This document shows, in pieces, positions 8,807 through 18,300 of a DNA stretch of 40,526 nt (within the stretch, counting starts at the first letter, position 1; every line of letters begins with the position of its first letter). Origin of the DNA: Inquilinus limosus (GTDB lineage Bacteria; Pseudomonadota; Alphaproteobacteria; DSM-16000; Inquilinaceae); contig JAEKLZ010000162.1 in assembly GCA_019508225.1 (NCBI GenBank), positions 1 through 40,526 on the forward strand, given 5' to 3'. Below the pieces are notes generated by a model. It ran no database searches. It saw only the letters and a list, made by a program, of their open reading frames with translations, and was not told where the DNA came from. Both the position numbers and the translations under genes were made by a program.

Positions 8807-10414
8807 TCACAACCCGAGCGACGCCTTGTACAGGGCGATCTGCTTGTCCCGGCCGATCTGGTCGGTGATCTTTTCCCAGGCCGCGGCGATGGCGTCGGCG
8901 CCGGATTGGGCGGTGCCCTGGCCGGCGAAGACCTTGGCCAGCTCGTCCTCGGCCACGCTGTAGTACTGGAAGATGCCGGGGATGCGCGGCTCGATCGCCG
9001 CGTTCGGGTGGTTGTAGGAGTCCGAATTGGCGCTCAGGTAGGATTTGATGAACGCCTCGTCATAGCCGGCGGCGACCCATTCCGGGATGTTGAAGTGGCT
9101 GTTCCGGTACGGCTGGAAGCCGGACGGATAGGCCGAGGTCCACAGCGACAGGTCCTTGCCGCCGAGATGGGCCGCGGCGCTCCAGGCCGCCTTGTGCTTG
9201 ACGGCGTCGCTGTCGACGCGGGCCATGACATAGACGCCCCAGCCCAGATAGGCCATGTTCGGCGCATAGTTCGGGCCGCCCGGCAGCTTGTCCCAGGCCC
9301 CGGTCTTGGCGTTGTAGACGTCGTCCGAGCCCGGCAGGATGCTGAAGCCGCAGGTGTCGCCGATCACCGAGGAATCGCTGGTCTTGGCGTTCGACCCGAC
9401 ATCGCCCCACCACGACACCATCGACCCGGTCCCGGCCAGGAACTGCTGGAAGGCGGTGGTGTTGGGGTCGGCGTTCAACTGGTCCGCCGGTTCCGACGGC
9501 AGGGCGTCGATCACGTCCTGGATGGCGCGCACCCAGGCCGGGTTGTTGATCCGCGGCTTCATGGTGTCGACGTCGAACAGCCAGGCCTTGTCGTTCGGGT
9601 GCTTGGCATAGGCCGAGGCGCGGCTGCCCAGGAAGTAGAAGCCGAAGCCGCCCCATGCCTTGGGCGCATCGAGATAGCCATAGGCGTCCTGACCGGCGAC
9701 CTTCTTGCCCTTCAGGAACTTGGTTGCCGCCTGCACCTGCTGCCAGGTCTTCGGCACGCCCCAGTCGCCCTGGCCGCCGCCATCCTTCCAGGCCTTGGCC
9801 AAATCGGCGTCGGAGAACACGTCGGTGCGGTAGTTGAAGGTGTGGCAGTCGCCGTCGATCGAGATCCGGTAGGTCTTGCCCTCCCAGGTGCCGACCGGGG
9901 CCTTCAGGTAGCCGACATAGTCGTCCATCTCGATCTGGGCCTTGACCCAGTCCGGCATCTCCGACGCCAGGCCCTTGCCGCAGACGTCGCCCTCGAACGG
10001 GGCGCCCATCTCGACGATGTCGAAATCGACCGTGCCGGTGGCGATCGCCTGCTGCAGCCGCGGGTTGTAGTCGGCCTGGGCCAGGTCGATCCAGGTGATC
10101 TCGGCGCCGGTATAGGCCTCCCACGGCTTCAGGAAGCCGCGGAACAGCAGGTTGTGCAGGTTCTGGTTGTTCAGCCCCATGAAGCTGAGCTTGACGCCCT
10201 TGAACTCGCCTTCCTTGACCGCCGCCTTGGTCGGGCCGAGGCACAGCTCGCCCACCTTCTGCCAGTCGGAATCGGTCGGCGACCCCTTGCCCACGCCTGG
10301 GATCTGCAGGAGTTGGGCGCGCAGGCTGTCCTGTGCCAGCGCGGTCGAGGAGAGGGGGCCGAACAGCCCGGTGGTGCCCAGAGCGGCGCCGAGCCCGGCC
10401 GCGCCCTTCAGCAC
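8807..10414 (-). CDS. Carbohydrate ABC transporter substrate-binding protein (CUT1); N-terminus uncertain
   Basis: An extracellular solute-binding protein of about 535 residues, encoded upstream of two CUT1 permeases. The mature part carries GEFKGVKLSFMGLNNQNLHN, FDIVEMGAPFEGD and GSMVSWWGDVGSNAK, consistent with a sugar-binding lobe pair. The hydrophobic export segment (LKGAAGLGAALGTTGLFG, ending ALAQ) is intact, but no ATG precedes it in frame. The GTG at 10414 is the nearest usable start, has no good ribosome binding site and leaves only one basic residue ahead of the hydrophobic core. In the next frame, just upstream, TRRNRLG is encoded; adding one base in the GGGG run would join it to VLKGAAG and give a normal Tat-type signal. 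Either the start is unusual or there is a one-base frameshift. The family call is firm; the start is not. Confidence 0.85.
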   Translation of the reverse strand: MLKGAAGLGAALGTTGLFGPLSSTALAQDSLRAQLLQIPGVGKGSPTDSDWQKVGELCLGPTKAAVKEGEFKGVKLSFMGLNNQNLHNLLFRGFLKPWEAYTGAEITWIDLAQADYNPRLQQAIATGTVDFDIVEMGAPFEGDVCGKGLASEMPDWVKAQIEMDDYVGYLKAPVGTWEGKTYRISIDGDCHTFNYRTDVFSDADLAKAWKDGGGQGDWGVPKTWQQVQAATKFLKGKKVAGQDAYGYLDAPKAWGGFGFYFLGSRASAYAKHPNDKAWLFDVDTMKPRINNPAWVRAIQDVIDALPSEPADQLNADPNTTAFQQFLAGTGSMVSWWGDVGSNAKTSDSSVIGDTCGFSILPGSDDVYNAKTGAWDKLPGGPNYAPNMAYLGWGVYVMARVDSDAVKHKAAWSAAAHLGGKDLSLWTSAYPSGFQPYRNSHFNIPEWVAAGYDEAFIKSYLSANSDSYNHPNAAIEPRIPGIFQYYSVAEDELAKVFAGQGTAQSGADAIAAAWEKITDQIGRDKQIALYKASLGL

Positions 10415-10525
10415 CCCAAGCGATTTCGGCGAGTGCCGAAGGCGATCCTGAGTATGATGCGGCGACGAAAGGGGTGCAAGGGAGCGGCCGGGAGCCGCCC
10501 TCGCCCCGGAGCAGGGAAGGATGCG

Positions 10526-11344
10526 ATGGTGGGTGCGGGCAATTTCCAGCGGGTGTTCGGCGATTCGAAGCCGGTGATCGCCATGGTGCATTTCGGGGCC
10601 CTGCCGGGCGCGCCGCTCTACGATTCGGCGGCCGGGCTCGACGGGCTGCTGGAGGGCGCGCGGCGGGACCTGCAGGCGCTGCAGGCGGCCGGCTTCGACG
10701 CCGTGATGTTCGGCAACGAGAACGACCGGCCCTACGAGTTCAAGGTCGACACCGCCTCGACCGCGACCATGGCCTATCTGATCGGCCGGCTGCGGCCGGA
10801 GATCACGGTGCCGTTCGGCGTCAATGTGCTGTGGGACCCGGCCGGCTCGGTCGCGGTCGCCGCCGCCACCGGCGCCGCCTTCATCCGCGAGATCATGACC
10901 GGCACCTATGCCTCGGATATGGGGCCGTGGAACCCGGATGCCGGCGCGGCGATGCGCTATCGCAACCGGCTCGGCCGCCAGGATCTGGCGATGCTGTACA
11001 ACATCTCCGCCGAGTTCGCCTGGTCGCTGGACCGGCGCGACCTGGCCGACCGGGCGCGCAGCGCCGTGTTCTCCAGCATCCCCGACGCCATCCTGGTCTC
11101 CGGCACCATCACCGGCGAGGCGGCGGCGATGTCGGACCTCGAGGCGGTCAAGCGGGTGCTGCCGCACACCCCGGTCCTGGCCAACACCGGGGTCAAGCAT
11201 GACACGGTCGGCGACGTGCTGCGGGTGGCCGATGGCTGCATCGTCGGCTCGTCGCTCAAGGTCGACGGCCACACCTGGAACGCGGTCGATCCCGACCGGG
11301 CGGCGGAGTTCATGCGCCTGGCCCGGGCGGCGCGGAAGGGCTGA
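10526..11344 (+). CDS. BtpA/SgcQ-family protein
   Basis: A 272-residue protein with a TIM-barrel-like pattern of the BtpA family: PVIAMVHFGALPGAPLYDS near residue 15, then FDAVMFGNENDRPYE, VPFGVNVLWDP, FIREIMTGTYASDMG and CIVGSSLKVDGHTWNAVDP. BtpA was first described for photosystem I stability in cyanobacteria; SgcQ is the paralogue in the E. coli sgc sugar cluster. The chemical reaction is not established to my knowledge. The ATG at 10526 is chosen because GGGAAGGA sits directly upstream. It is divergent from the binding protein gene with only about 110 nt between, and is followed 5 nt later by an M42-family gene, so it heads a three-gene operon. Context suggests a step in handling the imported carbohydrate. 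Confidence 0.87.
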   Translation: MVGAGNFQRVFGDSKPVIAMVHFGALPGAPLYDSAAGLDGLLEGARRDLQALQAAGFDAVMFGNENDRPYEFKVDTASTATMAYLIGRLRPEITVPFGVNVLWDPAGSVAVAAATGAAFIREIMTGTYASDMGPWNPDAGAAMRYRNRLGRQDLAMLYNISAEFAWSLDRRDLADRARSAVFSSIPDAILVSGTITGEAAAMSDLEAVKRVLPHTPVLANTGVKHDTVGDVLRVADGCIVGSSLKVDGHTWNAVDPDRAAEFMRLARAARKG

Positions 11345-11349
11345 CGGCA

Positions 11350-12486
11350 ATGGCGACCGACGATTTGCCGGGCACCGACCCGGTCAAGCAGCGCCTGCGT
11401 GGGCTGGTGGCGGAGCTGATGCTGATCCCCGGCCTCAGCGGCCATGAGGGGCGGGTGCGGCGGCATATTGCCGGGCTGCTGTCCGGGCTCGGCCTCGCCT
11501 CGCGCTCTGACCGGCTGGGCAACCTGATCGCGACCATCGACGGCACGGTCGCGGGCCCGAGCGTGATGCTGTTCGCCCATATGGACCAGCTCGGCCTGAT
11601 CGTCCGCAAGATCGAGCCCGGCGGGCTGGTGCGGGTGGAGCGGCTGGGCGGCGTGCCCGAGAAGGCGCTGGCCTCGCAGGCGGTGGTGTTCTGCGTCGGC
11701 GCCGGCCGCGACGTTCCTGGCGTGATCGCCAACAAGAGCCACCACGCCACCTCGCAGGAGGAGAAGTACCGGGTCCTGCCCTATCCGGAGATCTATATCG
11801 ACGCCGGCTTCAACAACGCCGCCGACGTGCTGGCCGCCGGCATCGATATCGGCACGCCGGTGGTCTATGCGCCCAAGGTGGTCGAGCTGGCGGGCGACCG
11901 CATCGCCGGCACCGCGGTGGACGACCGTGCCGGCTGTGCCGTGATCGTCGAGGTCGCCCGGGCGCTGCTGGCGGCGCCGCGCCGGCCGACGGTGCATCTG
12001 GTGTTCTCGGTGCAGGAGGAGTTCAACCTCCGCGGCGCGGTCACGGCGGCGCAGGTGCTGGCGCCGGACATCGCCATCCAGCTCGACATCATCCTCGCCA
12101 CCGACACGCCCGATATGGCCCAGCGCGGCGACGTCCGCCTCGGCGGCGGCCCGGCGATGAGCCTGTACAGCTTCCACGGCCGCGGCACGCTGAACGGCAC
12201 CATCCCGCATCCGGCGCTGGTCGCCCTGTTCGGCGAGACGGCCCGCGGCGAGGGCATCCCGCTGCAGAAGAGCGCGCATGTCGGGCTGCTGACCGATTCC
12301 TCCTATGTCCAGCTGGTCAATGCCGGCGTCGCCTCGATCGACCTCGGCTACCCGGCCCGCGGCACCCATTCCTCGCTCGAGATCTGCGACCTGTCCGACC
12401 TGGCCGGGCTGACGCGGCTGCTGGTGGCCGGCCTCGGCCGGATCGATGAGGGTTTCAGCCTGGACCGCGACCGGTACGAGACATGA
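11350..12486 (+). CDS. M42-family metallopeptidase-fold protein (SgcX/FrvX-like)
   Basis: A 378-residue protein with the co-catalytic metal set of M42 aminopeptidases: HMD (AHMDQLGL, about residue 77), D in TAVDDRAGC, the EE pair in SVQEEFNLRGA, D in ATDTPD, and H in RGTHSSLE near the end. M42 enzymes are two-metal aminopeptidases, but members in sugar operons (SgcX, FrvX of E. coli) have been labelled putative endoglucanases and their true substrates are unclear. Its place between SgcQ-like and FGGY kinase genes suggests deacylation or hydrolysis of a modified sugar. The start follows the upstream stop by 5 nt, and the end overlaps the kinase ATG by 4 nt. Confidence 0.9.
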   Translation: MATDDLPGTDPVKQRLRGLVAELMLIPGLSGHEGRVRRHIAGLLSGLGLASRSDRLGNLIATIDGTVAGPSVMLFAHMDQLGLIVRKIEPGGLVRVERLGGVPEKALASQAVVFCVGAGRDVPGVIANKSHHATSQEEKYRVLPYPEIYIDAGFNNAADVLAAGIDIGTPVVYAPKVVELAGDRIAGTAVDDRAGCAVIVEVARALLAAPRRPTVHLVFSVQEEFNLRGAVTAAQVLAPDIAIQLDIILATDTPDMAQRGDVRLGGGPAMSLYSFHGRGTLNGTIPHPALVALFGETARGEGIPLQKSAHVGLLTDSSYVQLVNAGVASIDLGYPARGTHSSLEICDLSDLAGLTRLLVAGLGRIDEGFSLDRDRYET

Positions 12487-13979
12487 CCCATTACCTCGGC
12501 ATCGACATCGGGACCTTCGAGTCCAAGGGCGTGCTGGTGGCGGCGGATGGCAGCATCGCCGCCATGGCCGCCAAGCCGCACAAGCTGATCGTGCCGCAGC
12601 CCGGCTGGGCCGAGCACCGGCCGAAGGAGGATTGGTGGGACGACGTCACCTTCCTCTGCCGCAAGCTGCTGGCCGACAGCGGCGTTCCGGCCGAATCGAT
12701 CCGCGCGGTCGGCATGAGCGCCATCGGGCCGTGCATGCTGCCGGTCGATGCGGCGGGCGAGCCGCTGATGAACGGCGTGCTGTACGGCGTCGACACCCGC
12801 GCCCATCAGGAGATCGCTGACCTCACGGCGCAGATCGGCGAGGATGTGCTGCTGGAGCGCTGCGGCAATGCCCTGACCTCGCAGTCAGTCGGCCCCAAGA
12901 TCCTCTGGCTGAAGCGCAACCGGCCGGAGATCTTCGCCCGCACCGCCAAGATCCTGACCTCGACCTCGTTCCTGGTGCACAAGCTGACCGGGCGCTTCGT
13001 CATCGACCACTACACTGCGGCCAATTCCAGCCCGTTCTACCTGGCCGACGAGCTGGCCTGGACCGATGAATTGGCGCCCGGCATCGTCGATCTCGGCCAG
13101 ATGCCGGACCTCGCCTGGAGCACCGACATCGTCGGCACCATCACCCGGCAGGCGGCCGAGGAGACCGGGCTGGCCGAGGGCACGCCGGTGATCGCGGGCA
13201 CCATCGATGCGGCGGCGGAGGCGGTCAGCGTCGGCGTGCTCGACAGCGGCGACATGATGGTGATGTACGGCTCCACCATCTTCACCATCCTGCTCGGCGA
13301 TATCCGGGTGCGCGACCCGCGGTTGTGGTGGGCGCCGTGGCTGATGCCAGGCCAGCACGCGGCGCTGGCCGGCCTCGCCACCAGCGGCACGCTCAGCCAC
13401 TGGTTCCGCGACCAGTTCGCCCGCGAGCTCGATCCTGCCACGGCGATCCCGGCACTGGTGGCGGAGGCGGAGCAGTCGCCGCCCGGCGCCCGGGGGCTGG
13501 TGCTGCTGCCGTATTTCTCAGGCGAGCGCACGCCGATCCACGATCCGCAGGCCAAGGGCGCGCTGTTCGGCCTGAACCTGACCCACACCCGCGGCGACAT
13601 CTGCCGGGCGGTGTTCGAGGGCATCGCCTGCGGCACCGCGCATATCGTAGAGACCTATCGCGAGGCGGGGCAGGTGCCGCGCGCCGTGTACTCGGTCGGC
13701 GGCGGCACCAAGAACCGGGTGTGGTCGCAGGCGACCTCCGACATCTCCGGCCATCCGCAGATCCTGCGGCAGAAGACCTTCGGCGCCAGCTACGGCGACG
13801 CCTTCCTGGCGGCGCTGGCGGTCGGCGACGTCCAGCCGGGCGACATCCGGACCTGGAACCCGACCACCTCGGAGATCGTGCCCGATCCCGCCCACGCCGA
13901 GCTCTACCGCCGGCAGTTCAGCGTGTTCAAGGATCTGTATCCGGCGACGCGGGATCTGATGCGGCGGCTGGATGGATGA
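12483..13979 (+). CDS. FGGY-family carbohydrate kinase (second copy)
   Basis: A 498-residue FGGY kinase distinct from the one at 660. The phosphate loop is GIDIGTFESKGVLV (residues 6-19), unlike the DQGTSSTK of the first copy, so the two probably act on different sugars. Other family segments are GWAEHRPKEDWWDD, GTIDAAAEAVSVGV, MYGSTIFTILLG, YFSGERTPIHDPQAKGALFGL and YSVGGGTKNRVWSQATSDISG. The ATG overlaps the stop of the M42 gene (ATGA), so translation is coupled. It probably phosphorylates the product made by the SgcQ/SgcX-like pair. It ends before a palindromic repeat that may terminate the transcript. Confidence 0.92.
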   Translation: MTHYLGIDIGTFESKGVLVAADGSIAAMAAKPHKLIVPQPGWAEHRPKEDWWDDVTFLCRKLLADSGVPAESIRAVGMSAIGPCMLPVDAAGEPLMNGVLYGVDTRAHQEIADLTAQIGEDVLLERCGNALTSQSVGPKILWLKRNRPEIFARTAKILTSTSFLVHKLTGRFVIDHYTAANSSPFYLADELAWTDELAPGIVDLGQMPDLAWSTDIVGTITRQAAEETGLAEGTPVIAGTIDAAAEAVSVGVLDSGDMMVMYGSTIFTILLGDIRVRDPRLWWAPWLMPGQHAALAGLATSGTLSHWFRDQFARELDPATAIPALVAEAEQSPPGARGLVLLPYFSGERTPIHDPQAKGALFGLNLTHTRGDICRAVFEGIACGTAHIVETYREAGQVPRAVYSVGGGTKNRVWSQATSDISGHPQILRQKTFGASYGDAFLAALAVGDVQPGDIRTWNPTTSEIVPDPAHAELYRRQFSVFKDLYPATRDLMRRLDG

Positions 13980-14026
13980 AGGGAGTCGGGCTCGCGCAGG
14001 TTGGGTTCCGTCACCGAATCCACAAT

Positions 14027-14120
14027 CCTGTCATCCTCGGGCTTGACCCGAGGATCCAGGGGCTTTCAGGGCAGCTCTCGGTGGCCCCTGGATTGCCGGG
14101 TCAAGCCCGGCAATGACAGG
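14027..14120. repeat. Long imperfect palindrome (REP-like intergenic element)
   Basis: The outer arms start CCTGTCAT and end ATGACAGG. Inside them are two self-complementary cores, CTCGGGCTTGACCCGAG and GCCGGGTCAAGCCCGGC, and GGGGC/GCCCC closing arms around the centre. The whole 94-nt unit folds into a cruciform. Similar GGGCTTGACCCG elements are widespread between genes of many alphaproteobacteria. It lies between two convergent operons (kinase and RND adaptor) and probably serves as a bidirectional transcript end. Confidence 0.7.
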
Positions 14121-14176
14121 AGAGGGAGATCGAAGGTTGGATTCGCCCCTCGGCGACCCCAACCCGCGTCCGGAGC

Positions 14177-15361
14177 TTACGACCCGGCCTTGGCCTGCTG
14201 CTGCTGGCCTGGCAACGGCTGCACCGGCATACCGGGGTAGAAGATCTTCTGCAGGTTGCCGGTGATGACGCGGTCGCCCTCGGCCACGCCCTTCTCGATG
14301 GCGACCAGCTCGCCATCCGTCGGGCCCAGCGTCACCAGGCGCTGCTCCGCCTTGTTGTCCTGGCTGACGACATAGACGTAGCGGCCGAACTGGCTGGCGG
14401 CGACCGCCACCTGCGGCACCATCAGGGCGTCCGGCTGCGGCTTCAGATGGACGCGCACGCGGACATACTGGCCGGGCAGCATGCCGAAATCGCCGTTGCC
14501 GACGGTGGCGCGCGCCAGGATCGTCCCGGTGCGGTTGTCGACGGAATTGTCCAGGAAGGTCAGCTCGCCCTGGTGCTTCGGCTCGGTCTCGCCCGGCAGC
14601 AGCACATCGATCGTGACCTTCCCCGTGGCCTTCGCGGCCCGGATCTTGGCCAGCTCGGCCTCGCTGGGGTTGAAGGTCACGTAGATCGGGTCGAGCTGCA
14701 CCAGGGTGTTGAGGGCGCCGCCGCCGACGCTGATCAGAGTTCCCACCGGCGCCTGGTTGCGGCCGAGCCGTCCGGCGAAGGGGGCCCGGATCTCGGTGTA
14801 GCCGAGATTGAGCTCGGCCTGGCGCTGCGCCGCCTGGTCGCTGGCCAGGGTCGCCTGGGCCTGCTTCAGGTTGCTCTCGCGCTGGTCGAAGGTGTCCTTG
14901 TTCAGCCAGCCGTTCTTGGTCAGCTCGCTGCCGCGGTCGAAGTTCGAGCGCAGATAATCGATATTGGACTGGTCGCGCTGCAGCTGGGCATTGGCCTGGT
15001 CCAGCGCCGTCTGGAAGTCGCGCGGGTCGATCTTGTACAGCAGGTCGCCCTGCTTGACATCGGTGCCGTCGGCCGCTGGCTGCGACTGGATGTAGCCGGA
15101 GACCTTGGCCTGCAGGCTGATGGCGGCGATCGATTCGGTGCGCGCGGAATAGTCGAGATAGATCGGCAACGACCGCTTGAGCACCGCCGCCACCGGCACC
15201 GGCATGGCGGGGGGCGGGCCCCCGGCCGGCGCGGCCTCGGCCTTCGCCGTCTCGCTGCCCAGGGCCAACAGCGCCGGGGGCAGGTGGCCGGTCTGGTACA
15301 GGCCGGCGACGACAGCGGCGGCCACGACGATCGATCCCAGGACGACGGTACGGACGCGCAT
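14177..15361 (-). CDS. RND efflux periplasmic adaptor (AcrA/MexA family)
   Basis: A 394-residue membrane fusion protein. A single N-terminal hydrophobic segment (VVLGSIVVAAAVVAG) anchors or exports it. It is followed by a Pro/Ala linker, a lipoyl half-motif (VSGYIQSQPAADGTDVKQGD), an alpha-hairpin region with repeated Q/A heptads (about 110-185), the second lipoyl half (GYTEIRAPFAGRLGRN) and beta-barrel segments up to VITGNLQKIFYPGMPV. The start at MRVRTVV is chosen over an upstream ATG because GGAGA precedes it and it gives a normal signal. It links the inner membrane pump encoded 16 nt upstream to an outer membrane channel, which is not encoded here. The order pump then adaptor is the reverse of the usual mexAB or acrAB order. 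Confidence 0.93.
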   Translation of the reverse strand: MRVRTVVLGSIVVAAAVVAGLYQTGHLPPALLALGSETAKAEAAPAGGPPPAMPVPVAAVLKRSLPIYLDYSARTESIAAISLQAKVSGYIQSQPAADGTDVKQGDLLYKIDPRDFQTALDQANAQLQRDQSNIDYLRSNFDRGSELTKNGWLNKDTFDQRESNLKQAQATLASDQAAQRQAELNLGYTEIRAPFAGRLGRNQAPVGTLISVGGGALNTLVQLDPIYVTFNPSEAELAKIRAAKATGKVTIDVLLPGETEPKHQGELTFLDNSVDNRTGTILARATVGNGDFGMLPGQYVRVRVHLKPQPDALMVPQVAVAASQFGRYVYVVSQDNKAEQRLVTLGPTDGELVAIEKGVAEGDRVITGNLQKIFYPGMPVQPLPGQQQQAKAGS

Positions 15362-15377
15362 GGCGCGATTCTCCACT

Positions 15378-18300
15378 CTATTCGGCCGGGCCGGCCTTCG
15401 GCTCGAGCCGATGGCCGTCGGTGGCATGGGGGCTCTCCGCGCCGCCGCGGCGTTCACGGAAGGACTCGATCACGGCGTAGAACACGGGGACGAAGATCAG
15501 GGTCAGGATGGTGGCGGCCAGCATGCCGCCGAACACCGTGGTGCCGATCGACTGACGGCTGGCGGCGCCGGCGCCGGTGGCGATCATCAGCGGCACCACG
15601 CCCAGGATGAAGGCGAAGGCCGTCATCAGGATGGGGCGCAGCCGCAGCCGCCCGGCTTCCGCCGCCGCGTCGACGATGCTGTGGCCTTCCTCGCGCAGCC
15701 GCTTGGCGAACTCCACGATCAGGATGGCGTTCTTGGCCGCCAGGCCGATCAGCATGACGAGGCCGATCTGCGAGTAGACGTCGATCTGCATCGACCGGGC
15801 CCACAGCGCCGCGAAGGCGCCGAACAGGGCCAGCGGCACCGCCAGCAGCACCATGAACGGCATCGACCAGCTTTCGTACTGGGCCGCCAGGATCAGGAAC
15901 ACGAAGACGATGGCCAGCCCGAACACCAGGGCCGCGACCGATCCCGCCTGCAACTCCTGGAAGGTGATGCCGGTCCATTCATAGGTGAAGTCGCGCGGCA
16001 GCGCCGTGGCGGCGGCCCGCTCCATCGCCGCGATCGCCTGGCCCGAGCTGTAGCCCGGCGCCGCGGCGCCATTGATCTTCGCCGAGGTGTAGTTGTTGTA
16101 GTGCGGCACCGTCTCCGGCCCCGCGATCGGCTTCAGGTCGCCCAGCGTGCTCAGCGGCACCATGCCGCCCGCCGCATTGCGGACATACAGGCGCGAGATG
16201 TCGGTCGCCGATCCGCGGGCGTCCTTGTCGGCCTGGATGGTGACGCGGAAGGTGCGGCCATACAGGTTGAAGTCGTTGACGTAGAGCGACCCGAGATAGA
16301 TCTGCAGCGTGTTGAACACGTCGGGCAGGGTCAGCCCCAGCATCTTCGCCTTGTTGCGGTCCAGGTCGTAATTGTACTGCGGCGTGGTGGTGCTGAAGCT
16401 GCTGAACAGCTGGTACGGGTCCAGCTCGGGCTGCTTCCGGGCCTCAGCCAGCACCGCCTGGGTCGCGGCACTCAGGGCCGTGGCGCCCTGGCCGGACAGG
16501 TCCTCGACCTGGAACTCGAAACCGCCGGTGGTGCTGATGCCCGGGATCGACGGCGGGTCGAACGCCAGGGCGAAGGCTTCGGGGATCTGCATCAACTCGG
16601 CGCCGACCTTCTTGGCCAGGGCCGACGCGCTCTCGTCCGGCCCGCGTTCGGACCAGGGCTTCAGGATGGCGAACTGGGCCGCGGAGTTCGATTGGGAGGC
16701 GCTGGTCAGGAAGTTCAGGCCGACGATCTCGCCGACCGTCTCGATCCCCGGCGTCGCCTCCAGGATCGCGCGGGTCTTCTTCGCCACCGCCTCGGTGCGC
16801 TCCAGCGAAGCGCCGTCGGGCAGCTGGATGACGACGAAGAAATAGCCCTGGTCCTCGACCGGAAGGAAGGTCGAGGGCAGGCGCGTCGACACCCAGTAGG
16901 TCAGGCCCAGCCCGGCCACGAACAGGATCATGACCAGCCAGCGGATCCGGATCAGGAACCGCACCAGCGCCGCATAGCCGTGCGACAGCGCGTTGAAGCC
17001 GGCGTTGAACCAGCGGAACAGGATGAACGGGGTGTGCGGCCGGTGCCGCAGGAACGCGGCGCTCAAGGCCGGGCTCAGCGTCAGCGAATTGAACGCCGAC
17101 AGGCCGACGGAGATGGCGACGGTCAGCGCGAACTGGTTATACAGGCGGCCGGACACGCCGGGGATGAAGGCGACCGGGATGAACACCGCCATCAGCACCG
17201 CGGTGGTGGCGATGATCGGGCCGGTCACCTCGCTCATCGCCTTGCGTGTCGCCGCCAGGGGCGGCAACCCGGCCTCCAGCTGCCGCTCGACATTCTCGAC
17301 CACGACGATGGCGTCGTCGACGACCAGGCCGATGGCCAGCACCATGCCGAGCAGGCTCAGCATGTTCAGCGAGAAGCCCATCCCCTCCATGATCACCAAC
17401 GTCGCGATCAGCGACACCGGGATGGCGATGACGGGGATCAGGGTGGTGCGCCAGTTCTGCAGGAAGATGAAGACCACCAGCACGACCAGCGCCAGCGCTT
17501 CGAGCAGCGTCTTCAGCACGTCTTCCATCGCCGCCGACACGAAGCGCGTGGTGTCGTAGCGGATGCCGTATTCGATGCCCTTGGGGAAGCGCTGCTTCAG
17601 CTCTTCCATCTTGGACTGCACGGCCTCCTGCAGCGCCAGCGCGTTCGACCCCGGCTGCTGGAAGACGGCCACGACCACGGCGGGCCGGCCGCCGAAATAG
17701 CCCGAGGACGAATATTGCAGGGCGCCCAGCTCGATCCGGGCGACGTCGCGCAGCCGCACCACCGACCCGGTCGCCGGGTCGGCGCGAACGACGATGTCGC
17801 CGAACTGCGCCGGGTCGCTCAGGCGGCCGGTGGCGTTGACCTGCAGCTCGAACGCGGTGCCCGCGGGGGCCGGCGACTGGCCGATCTTGCCGGCCGCCAC
17901 CTGCACGTTCTGCTCGGCGACCGCGTTCTGCACGTCGACCGCGGTGACGCCCAGATTGGCCAGCTTGTCCGGGTCCAGCCAGATGCGCATGGAATAGCGC
18001 CGCTCGCCGAAGATCTGGACATTGCCGACGCCGGGCAGGCGCTTGATCGGGTCGACGATCTGCAGATAAGCGTAGTTGCTCAGCTCCACCGGGTCGACCG
18101 ACCCGTCCGGCGAGGTCAGGTCGACGATCAGCACGAAGTTCGGGTTCTGCTTCTGGATCGTGATGCCGCCCTGGTTGACGATCGCCGGCAGCGACGAAGC
18201 CGCCTGCGACACCCGGTTCTGCACGTCGACCGCGGCGATGCTGAGCGGGTAGCCGACCTGGAAGGTGACGGTGATGTTGGAGGTGCCGTCATTCGACGAG

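Noticed and set aside
8906-11344. 812-residue frame ending as the BtpA-family protein
   Set aside because: Only the part from 10526 is BtpA. The upstream part is antisense to the binding protein gene and lacks a ribosome binding site.
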